Assembly: GCF_963664135.1 (NCBI RefSeq)
Contig: NZ_OY760905.1
Span: forward strand, 248,001-312,000
DNA from: an uncultured Acetobacterium sp.
GTDB lineage: Bacteria > Bacillota > Clostridia > Eubacteriales > Eubacteriaceae
Direction: 5' to 3'
Length of the DNA stretch: 64,000 nucleotides
The position numbers and the translations under genes were made by a program. Every line of letters starts with the position of its first letter. The stretch's first letter is position 1. Below the pieces are notes generated by a model that saw only the letters and a list, made by a program, of their open reading frames with translations, did no database searches and had not been told where the DNA came from. This document shows, piece after piece, positions 18,099 through 27,522 of this stretch.

Positions 18099-19583
18099 TT
18101 AATTGCCCAGTTTGTTGTGCAGCGCTTTAATTGCTTCAGCTAATTCGACATCTTCACCGTTAGCAAGGTGAATGGCATTTTGAGCGGTCATAGACAGGCG
18201 GATATCGGGGCTGACACCGCCAATGCCATGCTGGCTATCCAATTGAATTATTTTGTCTTCATTTAATGATTGTCCGGATGGCCAGTGAACGGTCAGTTCT
18301 CCGGGCATTTTTGCTTCGGCACCGGCTAACCCAAACGAACCATTGGTTCCATAAAAGCCGAGTGTTTCGGCATTGGGCAGATTTTGCATCCCCATGGCAA
18401 GCCCTTCGCCGGAACTGACGCATTTGGGATTGATCAGGACAATGATTTGACCGTTAAAGTACGGTTCGGCCGGTTCGATGGATAATGCCTGAGAGCCGTC
18501 CGCCATCAATTGAAGTTCAAAGGTGTTGGTGTCCGGATTGTAGAGATTCTGATATTCAAAAAATGTTTTCTGCTGATAAAAATGACCCAGAATATCGGCG
18601 GTCATCTGATCAAGTCCACCGATGTTATTACGAAGATCAAGGATGAGCCCCTGAGCATTGTTCTGCTGAGCGGTATCAATCGCCTTACTGACCAATTCCA
18701 GGGTGGACAAAACCGTACCGGTTTCCTGCAAATCGGCATCTAATTCGCCTAAAATTTTGAGATAGCAGATGCGATCATCCAGCATTTTTGATTCCACCAT
18801 GGCGTCCGGGACCGGATCGGAGTTGTCGACACCAACAAACATATCCCGCAATTTATTGGAAACCACCGAATCGGGATAGTTTTTTCTTAAGGATAAGCCA
18901 TTATCATCATAGGCCACCAGCGAAACCGAAGCGGCTTGAGAAGCTGCCGGCGTTTGATCGCCTAACTCAATTTCGGTGCCCACGGGTTCGCGGACAAGAT
19001 AAGCGGCTTTTTTTATTTCTAGATTCTCAGTCGTTGCCGATGTTCCGCCAAAAAGGGTGGAAGCGCTGTCGAGGGCCTCGTTAATGGGCTGGCCGTTCCA
19101 GGACAGCAGCAGATCGCCGGGGCGAATTCCGGCTACCCAGGCTTGACTGGATTCGTCGACCCACGTAACAATGACGTCGCCATCATCAATTTTTGCCACC
19201 GCCAGGCCAAAACCGCCGCCAATGTATTGGTCATCGATTTCTTTGAGATTGTTCATCCGCACATGTCCATCAGGGATCTCATTGAGATAAGCACGAAGAC
19301 TGAGGTAATACGCATTAAAGTCCTGATTTAGCTGTGCCTTTTCGATTTTGGCCAGATATTTCTGATGCAGTTTGCCCCAGTTGATGGCTTTCCAATCGGT
19401 AAAAGCATATTCTGTTGACAGGGTTTGATGTAATTCTTCAAAAGCCATTGTCCAGGTAAGATTACTGAAATCATCTTTATAATCCGTTGCGGGACTCGGT
19501 TTGTTGAGCCAAGAGAGGGTTGCAGTTACGACCAAAACAAAACCAACAATTATAATCAGTGCTCGTATTTTATGTTTTTTCAT
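18099..19583 (-). CDS. S41 family (C-terminal processing-type) peptidase
   Basis: A 494-residue protein with an N-terminal membrane anchor or signal (residues 7-27). A PDZ-like segment (GFGLAVAKIDDG to AGIRPGDLLLSWNG, about 123-165) is followed by the S41 tail-specific protease core with LILDLRNNIGGLD and the nucleophile region CVSSGEGLAMG. It is expected outside the membrane, acting on C-termini of proteins. It starts at an ATG with AAGGAG. The leader has a 16-bp palindrome and, farther up, a short terminator-ended transcript candidate on the same strand. Confidence 0.9.
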   Translation of the reverse strand: MKKHKIRALIIIVGFVLVVTATLSWLNKPSPATDYKDDFSNLTWTMAFEELHQTLSTEYAFTDWKAINWGKLHQKYLAKIEKAQLNQDFNAYYLSLRAYLNEIPDGHVRMNNLKEIDDQYIGGGFGLAVAKIDDGDVIVTWVDESSQAWVAGIRPGDLLLSWNGQPINEALDSASTLFGGTSATTENLEIKKAAYLVREPVGTEIELGDQTPAASQAASVSLVAYDDNGLSLRKNYPDSVVSNKLRDMFVGVDNSDPVPDAMVESKMLDDRICYLKILGELDADLQETGTVLSTLELVSKAIDTAQQNNAQGLILDLRNNIGGLDQMTADILGHFYQQKTFFEYQNLYNPDTNTFELQLMADGSQALSIEPAEPYFNGQIIVLINPKCVSSGEGLAMGMQNLPNAETLGFYGTNGSFGLAGAEAKMPGELTVHWPSGQSLNEDKIIQLDSQHGIGGVSPDIRLSMTAQNAIHLANGEDVELAEAIKALHNKLGN

Positions 19584-19624
19584 AATAACTCCTTCTTCAA
19601 CAGTATAGGTTATTTTTATTTTAC

Positions 19625-19640
19625 CACAGAAATTTCTGTG
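19625..19640 (-). promoter_or_regulatory. Perfect 16-bp palindrome before the S41 peptidase gene
   Basis: CACAGAAATTTCTGTG is a perfect inverted repeat 42 bases upstream of the S41 start codon, in a place where a repressor or activator could bind. A TATACT box lies between it and the gene. The binding protein is unknown. Confidence 0.45.
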
Positions 19641-19785
19641 ATTTCAATCAAAGTTATAAAGTTATTCGGACGGTAATTGAATTATCAAAGCAAAGGGATG
19701 GTGCTGTGCTACGGCCATTTATCGATTTCTGTAACAAAGTTCCGTGGAAGCGTGTAACATCAAATCCACCGGCGGGATTTAGGGC

Positions 19786-19874
19786 ATAAAAAACCCCCAC
19801 TGTGAAGAAACACAGTGGGGGGAGGTTTAAACAGATCTTAATAAATTTCACTTTTGCAGGCACCATTTTTGGTC
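19786..19874 (-). ncRNA. Candidate small RNA ending in a strong terminator
   Basis: On the minus strand TTGTAG (19904-19909) and TATGAT (19881-19886) are 17 bases apart, and about 75 bases further a perfect stem CCCCCACTGTG/CACAGTGGGGG (19794-19821) is followed by six T. A transcript of about 90 nt is implied. It could be an independent small RNA or a leader/attenuator for the S41 peptidase gene 200 bases downstream. An overlapping frame of 70 codons has its start too close to the predicted transcript start and reads through the terminator. Confidence 0.4.
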
Positions 19875-19994
19875 ACCTTTATCATAACATGAAACGGCAA
19901 AAACTACAAGACTGTTCTAAATGGCAGGGTTATGGTAAACTACCAAGCGAAGCTTTGCGTGGGCATGGCCGATTTAGATAAAGGGGTATATTTA

Positions 19995-22148
19995 ATGAAT
20001 GAAAATAACAACGACTGGTGTATTGAAGAAGAACGATTAAAGGAAACCTTGAAAGAAGCCAGCCTTCAACTTGATGACGCCATCAATGCCAATGAGAAAA
20101 ACCGGGAAATGATCAAGGAGGCCAAAAAAGAAATCCGTGAAAATACGTCCCATGGGATTGGCAGTCTCTGGGGTTCTGATGGCTTTGAAGCGCTGGTTGA
20201 ATTGAGTCAGGCCATGGCTCCGGTGACCGAACGGACGGCCCTTTATGAATTTACCGAAGCCAAGATCACCAAACTTCGGGGTATTCTCGACACGCCCTAT
20301 TTTGCCCGGATTGATTTTTGCTTCAGTGAGGGCGAGCATACTGAGCCAATCTATATTGGTCATCATTCGCTTAAAAAAGAAAATGCCTATAAACTGCTCA
20401 TCCATGACTGGCGCTCACCGGTGGCCAGTGTTTTCTACCGTTTTGCGCCGGGAGCTGCCTGGTATGATGCACCGGTTGGTCGGATTGAGGGCCAGCTGCT
20501 GTTAAAACGCCAGTTTGAAATAAAAGACGGTCATCTGGATTTCTTTTTTGATGCCGATTTGCAGGTCTTTGATGATTTTCTGAAGAAGCTTTTGTCCGGC
20601 AATACCTCCCCTAAAATGAAAACCATCGTGGAATCGATCCAGCGGGATCAGGATCTGGTGATTCGGGATATGGAAAACGACCTGCTGATTGTCCAGGGCG
20701 TGGCAGGCAGCGGCAAAACCTCAATTGCCCTGCACCGGGCCGCCTATCTGATGTATCAGGGCTTAGCGGATCGCCTTCAGGGCCGGGAAATTATCATTAT
20801 TTCGCCGCATAAACTGTTTGAGCAGTACATCGCCAACGTCATTCCGGAACTGGGCGAAGAAAATGTCCGAACCGTCATCTTTGACGAAATTCTTAAGGAT
20901 TTGATCGAGCGGAAATTTGAAACAAAAAACATTTTTCTGGAACGCGTGCTGTCAAATGGTCCCCAGAGTCGGCTAAAAAATGACAGCATGACCTTTAAAG
21001 GATCGGCGGATTTCATCAAAATCCTTGATCGTTTCATTGACGATATTCCCCAGCGTTTTATGAATATCCGCGATATCACCTTTAAAGGCGAGACGATTTT
21101 TACCCGGGCCGAAATAATCAGCCGCCTGTGCACCAATCCGGACACGCCGCTGAAAACCAAACTGGGCTATCTGGAGGAGGCCATCAATGAGAAAGTTTAT
21201 GGAAAATGGCGTCGTCCGCTGAGAAGTTCGGTCCGCAATGAAATGATGCGCTTTGCTGAAATCGATGCCCTGAATCTGTATCAGCAGCTGTTTGAGACGA
21301 ATGGTTACTTTTTTAAAAAGGCCGCAGGGGTTAAGCTGCCGGCTACCATTGATAAAATGCTGGCGGTGACCAAACGAAATCTGGCTTACAAAAACCTCAA
21401 CTACGATGATGCTGTGGCGCTGGGGTATCTGTGTTTACGGTTGTTCGGCGCCAGGGAATACGCCTCCATTAAACAGGTGATCATCGATGAAGGCCAGGAT
21501 TATTATCCCCTCCATTATGAAATTCTTAATCGGTTGTTCTTAAAATCCAAGCTGACCATTTTGGGGGATATCAATCAGACCCTGGACAAAAACGAAGATT
21601 TCAGCTTTTATGAAGCGATCGAACAGCGCTTAAACCGTAAGAAAAACGCCCTGGTGACGATGAACAAAAGCTATCGCTGTACCAGTGAGATTTTGCGTTT
21701 TAGTAAGCAGTTCATTGACGACGCCATCCCGGTGGAGAGCTTTAACCGCAGTGGGGAAGAACCGGTTTTGCTGGGGGCACCTGATGCCGAGAGTCTGGTT
21801 GAAAAACTTTGTGAAGCGATCAATCAGTGTGTGCAGGCCGGCTACCAATCGATTGGGCTGATTTTAAAAACCCAGAAAAATACCTTGGTGCTCTATGAGG
21901 CCTTAAAGCAAAAAATAACCGTCAACCTGATCCGTCATGATACGGTGGCTGAGATTGAGGGCGTTTCGATCATGCCGGTGTATCTGTCTAAAGGTCTGGA
22001 GTTTGCTGCCGTGTTTATCTGTGATGTCAGCCAAGCCAATTACCGGAGTGAGGCCGACCAGCGGCTGCTTTACATTAGCTGTACCCGGGCTCTGCATCGC
22101 CTGTTTCTGCTGTGGGAAGGCCAGCCGAGCCCGCTGCTTAACGTTTAG
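19995..22148 (+). CDS. helD: HelD-like superfamily I helicase (RNA polymerase recycling)
   Basis: A 717-residue UvrD/Rep-fold protein. A long N-terminal coiled region rich in charged residues precedes Walker A (VQGVAGSGKTS, about residue 233). Further motifs are IIDEGQDYYP (Walker B), LGDINQTL, and the final LYISCTRALHRL. This layout is that of HelD, which removes stalled RNA polymerase from DNA using ATP. AAGGGG with eight bases of spacing supports ATG 19995; an in-frame ATG at 19932 is less likely. The length is close to Bacillus HelD. Confidence 0.85.
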   Translation: MNENNNDWCIEEERLKETLKEASLQLDDAINANEKNREMIKEAKKEIRENTSHGIGSLWGSDGFEALVELSQAMAPVTERTALYEFTEAKITKLRGILDTPYFARIDFCFSEGEHTEPIYIGHHSLKKENAYKLLIHDWRSPVASVFYRFAPGAAWYDAPVGRIEGQLLLKRQFEIKDGHLDFFFDADLQVFDDFLKKLLSGNTSPKMKTIVESIQRDQDLVIRDMENDLLIVQGVAGSGKTSIALHRAAYLMYQGLADRLQGREIIIISPHKLFEQYIANVIPELGEENVRTVIFDEILKDLIERKFETKNIFLERVLSNGPQSRLKNDSMTFKGSADFIKILDRFIDDIPQRFMNIRDITFKGETIFTRAEIISRLCTNPDTPLKTKLGYLEEAINEKVYGKWRRPLRSSVRNEMMRFAEIDALNLYQQLFETNGYFFKKAAGVKLPATIDKMLAVTKRNLAYKNLNYDDAVALGYLCLRLFGAREYASIKQVIIDEGQDYYPLHYEILNRLFLKSKLTILGDINQTLDKNEDFSFYEAIEQRLNRKKNALVTMNKSYRCTSEILRFSKQFIDDAIPVESFNRSGEEPVLLGAPDAESLVEKLCEAINQCVQAGYQSIGLILKTQKNTLVLYEALKQKITVNLIRHDTVAEIEGVSIMPVYLSKGLEFAAVFICDVSQANYRSEADQRLLYISCTRALHRLFLLWEGQPSPLLNV

Positions 22149-22398
22149 AAACATTTTATCAAAATTTGAATGACCGATGTGATCTGATGGATGCGTCATA
22201 TCTTAATACCGTTGTAAAACGATGGAATCCCGGAAGCTTAGTTGTCCCTATTTTCCGAAATTATTTTTAGACGGGTTTCATTTAGAAGATGCGATAAACC
22301 AAATAAAGCGGGTATAAAAGGATCAACTATGCTACTGTTTATGGAGTCGGTCTTAACGCTGCATCGCTCGAACAATCAAAACGGAAAGAGGTGAGACC
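22149..22398. other. Intergenic interval without a clear gene
   Basis: 250 bases between helD and the GGDEF/HD-GYP gene. Only a 31-codon frame without ribosome binding site was seen (22222-22317). The last ten bases before the next gene hold its GAGGTGAG ribosome binding site. Confidence 0.4.
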
Positions 22399-24465
22399 AT
22401 GTCATCTGAACTAATTAAGGACCTGATATTTAATACTGCGCTGCTACTTTCAATTAGTACTGTTTATAATCTCTTTGTGATCCGATTCAACAGCCATAAA
22501 AAGTGGTTAAATAGTTTGCTTGGGTTGTTTCTGGGCGGAGTGGGTATCCTATTAATGATGAATACGTTCAGTTTTTCAAACGGAATTATTTTTGACACCC
22601 GTTCCATTTTGATCAGCGTTTCCGGGATGTTTCTGGGCTATCTGCCCACCATCATTGCCACTATTCTGATCAGCGCCTATCGGATTTCTTTAGGTGGAGC
22701 GGGTGCCATGACGGGGGTTCTGGTAACGGTAATTTCTGCGGTTATTGGTCTGGTCTGGTACAAATACCGGTTACCGATCATTCTGAAAAAGCAAAAGATG
22801 GTCTGGCCGGAGCTGTATCTGTTTGGATTAATTGTCCATCTTGCCATGCTGGTCTGTATGCTAACCCTTCCGGATCAGCAAGCGGCTGCGATTCTTGGCG
22901 CCATTACCCTGCCAGTACTGGTCATCTATCCGATCGGTACCCTGCTGCTTTGCCTGGTGATGCTCCAGGGACTTAAAAACCAGGAGTCGGACAAAAACTT
23001 GATGGAAAGCCGGGAAAACTATAAACACCTGTATTATGAATATCAGAAAAAAGAATCGCTATTGCGTTCACTGCTGGATTCGATCCCGGATCTGGTTTTT
23101 TATAAAGACGAAAAGAGTGTTTATTTAGGCTGCAACAAATCCTTTGAAATTTTTGCCGACAAATCCATGGAAGAATTAGTGGGCCTTAATGATTTTGATC
23201 TATTTGACCCCGAGATGGCCACCCTGTTTCGGGAAATGGACCAGATCATGATGAATGAAAAAAAATCCCGCCAAAACGAGGAAATTGTTACTTATCCAGA
23301 TGGTCGGGAAGTTCATCTGGAAACGTTAAAAACACCCTATTATGATCATAACGACAAGATCTTGGGCTTAATCGGCATCAGCCGGGATATCACCGACCGC
23401 AAGCGAACTGAAGCCGAGATAGTGTATTTGAGTCAGCATGACGTCCTGACTGGACTTCATAACCGCAGCTATTATGAGAAAGAACGCAAGCGATTGGACC
23501 ACCCGGATTATCTGCCCTTATCACTGGTCATCGGTGATATCAACGGACTCAAATTGATCAACGATGCTTTTGGTCATGGCGAAGGCGACAAACTGCTGAT
23601 CAGTATTGCCAAGATTCTTGAACTCTGTGCCCGGGAAAACGATGTGCTGGTCAGAACCGGGGGCGATGAGTTTGTGATACTGTTGCCGAAAACATCATAC
23701 GCTGAAACCGGCACCCTGGTTCAAAAAATAAAAGATGCCTGTGATAAAGGCTATCAGCTGGATAACGAAGTGATCATCACCAGTATTTCGTTGGGATATG
23801 ACACCAAGACCAGTGAACATGAATCGCTGGAAAAAGTATTTAAATTGGCCGAAGAATCGATGTATCGGAAAAAGCTGTTGGAATATAAAAGCTTTCATTC
23901 GGCCATTATGGACTCGATTAAGACCACCTTGTTCGAAAAAAGCAACGAAACCGAAGAACACGCCGAACGGATGGCCGATCTGGCCAAACATTTGGGACGG
24001 GCATTGGCACTGGATCAAGAGGATTTGGTGGCGTTAGAATTGGTTGCCACTCTTCATGACATTGGGAAAATAAGCATCGACAGCAAACTGCTGAATAAGA
24101 ATGGAAAATTAACCGATGAAGAATGGACTGAAATTAAAAAACATCCGGAGGTTGGCTATCGGATTGCCCAGACCGTCCCGGAATTGCGCAAGATTTCAGA
24201 ATACATTCTCTGCCATCATGAACGCTGGGATGGTGACGGTTATCCCCAGGGGTTAAAAGCTGAGGAAATCCCGTTGCTGGCAAGAATTATCACCATTGTC
24301 GATTCTTACGACGCCATGACCCAGGACCGCTCCTATCACTCGGCGATGTCTCTAAGTGAAGCCATTTGTGAGTTGAAAAACCATGCCGGGACACAATTTG
24401 ATCCGGTGCTTGTTGAGGTATTCATTGAGAAGGTGATCAAAGATAATCTAAGTCGTGAAAACTGA
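22399..24465 (+). CDS. Membrane PAS-GGDEF-HD-GYP bifunctional c-di-GMP protein
   Basis: A 688-residue protein. The first 195 residues form a 5TM/7TM-type membrane sensor, a PAS domain follows (about 215-335), then GGDEF (340-495) with an intact GGDEF motif (VRTGGDEFVILLP, about 421) and intact I-site REND, then HD-GYP (500-680) with HDIGKISID and HHERWDGDGYPQGL. Both synthase and phosphodiesterase motifs are complete, so the net direction likely depends on the sensor. AAGAGGTGAG supports the start. Confidence 0.93.
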   Translation: MSSELIKDLIFNTALLLSISTVYNLFVIRFNSHKKWLNSLLGLFLGGVGILLMMNTFSFSNGIIFDTRSILISVSGMFLGYLPTIIATILISAYRISLGGAGAMTGVLVTVISAVIGLVWYKYRLPIILKKQKMVWPELYLFGLIVHLAMLVCMLTLPDQQAAAILGAITLPVLVIYPIGTLLLCLVMLQGLKNQESDKNLMESRENYKHLYYEYQKKESLLRSLLDSIPDLVFYKDEKSVYLGCNKSFEIFADKSMEELVGLNDFDLFDPEMATLFREMDQIMMNEKKSRQNEEIVTYPDGREVHLETLKTPYYDHNDKILGLIGISRDITDRKRTEAEIVYLSQHDVLTGLHNRSYYEKERKRLDHPDYLPLSLVIGDINGLKLINDAFGHGEGDKLLISIAKILELCARENDVLVRTGGDEFVILLPKTSYAETGTLVQKIKDACDKGYQLDNEVIITSISLGYDTKTSEHESLEKVFKLAEESMYRKKLLEYKSFHSAIMDSIKTTLFEKSNETEEHAERMADLAKHLGRALALDQEDLVALELVATLHDIGKISIDSKLLNKNGKLTDEEWTEIKKHPEVGYRIAQTVPELRKISEYILCHHERWDGDGYPQGLKAEEIPLLARIITIVDSYDAMTQDRSYHSAMSLSEAICELKNHAGTQFDPVLVEVFIEKVIKDNLSREN

Positions 24466-24469
24466 TCAA

Positions 24470-24598
24470 ATGTCAAACCGGAAAGAAAAAATGATCGGCT
24501 GGTATGAAATGCAAGGCATGTGGATCGCAGCAATTGCTCCAAAGCACCTGCCGTATACTGATTATCGGAAAAAGGTACTGGCGAAAAGAGCAGATTAA
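24470..24598 (+). CDS. Possible 42-residue small protein
   Basis: An open frame starting four bases after the previous stop encodes a basic, Trp/Met-rich peptide (MSNRKEKMIGWYEMQGMWIA...). It ends in KKVLAKRAD. There is no clear ribosome binding site, but translation could be coupled to the preceding gene. Function unknown; it may be non-coding. Confidence 0.3.
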   Translation: MSNRKEKMIGWYEMQGMWIAAIAPKHLPYTDYRKKVLAKRAD

Positions 24599-24723
24599 CA
24601 ATAACTGAAAGAAACCTTAAGTAAATAAAACAGTAATGGTTTGCATAAAATTACTTTTATACAACAAATATTTCCTGTGCTATACTATTTGAAAACTTTG
24701 AATCGAAAATGGAGGGTAATATT

Positions 24724-24906
24724 ATGGGAAGAGTAAGTATTATTACGAGTGGCAATGCACATGATTTCAATCGACAATTGAGTGATGCTTTCGAACGTGG
24801 CGGTAAACTAATTGGTGGAATAAAATCGATCCCAAAAGGAGATGAGTCACGCTCAGATTGCGAATACGACTATATTACCTTTGTCAGCTACGAACAGGCA
24901 AGCTAA
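24724..24906 (+). CDS. Hypothetical 60-residue protein
   Basis: A small protein with a strand-helix-strand look (VSIITSG, DFNRQLSDAFERGGKLIGG, YDYITFVSYE), similar in style to DUF4177 proteins but not clearly in that family. GGAGGG at 24710-24715 gives correct spacing for ATG 24724 rather than ATG 24709. A promoter with TTTGCATAA..TATACT character lies shortly upstream. A strong terminator follows, so it is a single-gene transcript. Confidence 0.65.
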   Translation: MGRVSIITSGNAHDFNRQLSDAFERGGKLIGGIKSIPKGDESRSDCEYDYITFVSYEQAS

Positions 24907-24952
24907 GCAGCTTCCCCGCAAGAATCACAAAATCGCAACATCATATCAAACC

Positions 24953-24985
24953 AACCACAACAGCAATGTTGTGGTTTTTTGTTTG
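24953..24985 (+). terminator. Intrinsic terminator
   Basis: Perfect stem AACCACAAC / GTTGTGGTT with a six-base loop, then TTTTGTTTGTT. Confidence 0.88.
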
Positions 24986-25140
24986 TTCGAAACCAGGTTA
25001 AAACTTTCCCTCCACACCGATAAATGATACAATAAATCCATAAAAAGCAATTCAATCAACAACGATACGCGGAATGTTTTTTTGAAGATGTCGAGAAACA
25101 ACAGTTAGCCAAGAAAATAGAGATATTTGGAGGTTGTAAA

Positions 25141-25584
25141 ATGACAATAGAAGAGCTCAGGTCATTATTGAATAAAAATGATGTAGATTTTGAAATATTA
25201 CAGAATGAAAAAGCGATTCTAACGGTTAATGATGCCATGGGTATTTATGAAATTGACGAGACGGCGCCGACGATCATTATTAAAAGCGAAAAAGGTTATT
25301 TTGCCATACTCTTATCAGGGGATCGGGGGCGGATCGATTTTAAACAAATCAAGAAACTATTGCAATGCAAGAATGTGAGAATAGCAAGCAAAGAAGAGGT
25401 TATTAAAACCATTGGCTTTGAATCAGGCAGTGTTCCCCTGGTGGGGCATCATTTACCTTGTGTGCTGGATCAGCATTTATTAAACTACCCCTACGTTTAC
25501 GGAGGGGTTGGCGATGCTAATTTTACCTTAAAAATCAATCCTCATGATCTCATTAAGGTCAATGAGATTGTGGCTGAATTTTAA
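25141..25584 (+). CDS. YbaK/EbsC-type aminoacyl-tRNA deacylase
   Basis: A 147-residue protein of the YbaK/ProX fold, which hydrolyses mischarged aminoacyl-tRNA. Visible family features are the central Lys in IIIKSEKGYFAILLSGDRGRID and the SGSVPLVGHHL segment, equivalent to the G-x-x-P loop. GGAGG supports the ATG. The exact tRNA and amino acid are not predictable. It stands alone. Confidence 0.82.
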   Translation: MTIEELRSLLNKNDVDFEILQNEKAILTVNDAMGIYEIDETAPTIIIKSEKGYFAILLSGDRGRIDFKQIKKLLQCKNVRIASKEEVIKTIGFESGSVPLVGHHLPCVLDQHLLNYPYVYGGVGDANFTLKINPHDLIKVNEIVAEF

Positions 25585-25704
25585 TGTGTATCGTGACCTC
25601 CCGGAATCAGCAATTTCGCGAAAAAAAGACATACAATGAGTTTGTATGGGTATAAAGATTTTGAAAGAAAAGATTGATGCACAAATGCGCTCAGGAGGAT
25701 GAGA

Positions 25705-27090
25705 ATGAAAAGATTTTTTTCGCTGTTTTTGATTGTCAGTTTGCTATTGATGTCCACGCCCATGGTATGGGCAACGGACGCTACCCATGAACCCATCACG
25801 CAGGAATTGATCCTGATGGTAGATCACAATCCGGAGCTTTCAACACTGTTGACGAAATCCATTGAACAGGCTAAAACGGTCAATCCGGATAAAAATACCA
25901 ATCCGGTGCAGTCCCTGGAAGAATTTTATGACTTTATCGACTGGGCTGATCATGCCATGCCCTGGAGCATCTTGCCCAATGTTGGCAATGAGTATCCCGG
26001 CCTCTATGATCAGATCGATCAGAGCCTGGATTACTTCTATTTCATTACCGATCAGCCTTTAGTCGAGTTGGAAGGGTTGGGCTATTACAATAATTCCCTG
26101 CAATACCATGAGCCATACCGCTCCTGGATGATTAAATTTACCAAGGAATGGGGGGAATACCTAAGTACCCCTGAATCCTGGAATGAATCATATTACCAGA
26201 CGGCTTATAATAATACTGATTTCGGATTGCAAAATGGCTGGTATGAAGACCCCGCCAATTGGCACAGTTTCAATGATTTTTTCAGCCGCTATCTGATCTC
26301 GCCTTCAGTTCGTCCGATTGCCTCCCCCGAAGACAATGCGGTGGTGGTCGCCCCGGCTGATTCAGTCCCACAGGGCGTCTGGCAGATTGATGGTGATTCC
26401 CGGGTTGTTGGAGATGGCGTGAAAATAAAATCACTGACCTTTGATTCAATCCCGTCGCTGCTCGGTGAGGGCAGCAGCTACAGTGACGCATTCGCTGGTG
26501 GCGTGTTGACGCACACTTTCTTGAACGTACAGGACTATCATCGGTTCCACTTTCCTGTTGGCGGAAAAATTTTAGAAGTCAGATCGGTTTATCAGGATGA
26601 TGCCGTTGGCGGTATCACCTACTGGGATGCTTCAGCAAACCGCTACATGCTTAATGCCGAAGATTACGGCTGGCAGGCAGTTGAAACCCGGGGCTGTGTA
26701 ATTCTTGAGACGGCAGACTATGGTTTAATAGCCCTGATGCCGGTAGGAATGTCACAGGTTTCCTCAGTTATTTTTGAGGATAACATTAAACCGGGCACCG
26801 TTGTAAACAAGGGCGACATGCTTGGTTATTTCCTGTTTGGCGGTTCGGACTATGTGATGATCTTCCAGAATGGAGCCGGTTTTGAAATGACCGCCGAAAA
26901 AAATGCCGATGGTGTAGGATATGCCCATCTATTGATGGGTCAATCCTATGGTGTTATGACCGGCAACCCGACTGCTTATGCTAATTCAAATAGTAACGTA
27001 ATTTGGGAGAGTGTAATTTCAGTTAGCTTGATTATCGTTCTAGTTGGCGGTGTTGCTGTGGCAGTGAGGCGATCAAAAACGACTTTGTAA
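25705..27090 (+). CDS. Secreted, anchored phosphatidylserine decarboxylase-like protein
   Basis: A 461-residue protein. An N-terminal signal peptide (about 1-22, ending MVWA) and a C-terminal membrane segment (about 430-452, followed by RRSK) bracket a phosphatidylserine decarboxylase domain. Family motifs are FNDFFSR, DYHRFHFPVGG and LGYFLFGGS, where Ser381 takes the place of the self-cleaving, pyruvoyl-forming serine. True enzymes work on the cytosolic side, so an exported version is unusual and its substrate is unknown. AGGAGG supports ATG 25705; the ATG at 25699 abuts that site. Confidence 0.8.
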   Translation: MKRFFSLFLIVSLLLMSTPMVWATDATHEPITQELILMVDHNPELSTLLTKSIEQAKTVNPDKNTNPVQSLEEFYDFIDWADHAMPWSILPNVGNEYPGLYDQIDQSLDYFYFITDQPLVELEGLGYYNNSLQYHEPYRSWMIKFTKEWGEYLSTPESWNESYYQTAYNNTDFGLQNGWYEDPANWHSFNDFFSRYLISPSVRPIASPEDNAVVVAPADSVPQGVWQIDGDSRVVGDGVKIKSLTFDSIPSLLGEGSSYSDAFAGGVLTHTFLNVQDYHRFHFPVGGKILEVRSVYQDDAVGGITYWDASANRYMLNAEDYGWQAVETRGCVILETADYGLIALMPVGMSQVSSVIFEDNIKPGTVVNKGDMLGYFLFGGSDYVMIFQNGAGFEMTAEKNADGVGYAHLLMGQSYGVMTGNPTAYANSNSNVIWESVISVSLIIVLVGGVAVAVRRSKTTL

Positions 27091-27522
27091 ATAATGAAAT
27101 GACAAACGAAGACAATGTTGTTTTTGTTTTGATTTCCAAACGAGTAAAAACAGACCCACAATGAAATTAATAGAAATCGACCAAAACTGATAATAATCGT
27201 TTTGGTCGATTTTTTATGCCCGTGATTCAGTTATGATAAAAAATATAAAACATACATAATAAAATAGTGTGATAATAGACTAAAATAGACTAAAACATAT
27301 TGAAACAATACAAAACAAATGTTATATTATAAAAAGAAATAATAATCGATTTAAGAAATAGTGATACCGAATTATCTTTAACAGTCAAAAGGTTTTTAAG
27401 ACATAAACTGTCTGATCAATAAAAACGCACAGGATGCATTGACATAAGCACAGAAAGTCACGATGGTGTGGGTAAAACCAACCCTTTTCGTTTGGTGCTG
27501 ATCGATGAGAAAGAGTAGGATT
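27091..27522. other. AT-rich intergenic interval
   Basis: After the terminator at 27174-27216 the interval is strongly AT-rich, with several TATAAT-like strings, and holds the promoter of the LysR gene. No gene was found. Confidence 0.5.
27174..27216 (+). terminator. Intrinsic terminator after the PSD-like gene
   Basis: Stem AATCGACCAAAAC / GTTTTGGTCGATT with an 11-base loop, followed by TTTT. Confidence 0.85.

Noticed and set aside
19654..19866. 70-codon minus-strand frame starting MVPAKVKFIK
   Set aside because: It reads through a strong terminator stem, and its ribosome binding site lies at or before the predicted transcript start; a small RNA fits better.
22222..22317. 31-codon frame MESRKLSCPYFPK...
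   Set aside because: No ribosome binding site and no neighbour context; too short to trust.
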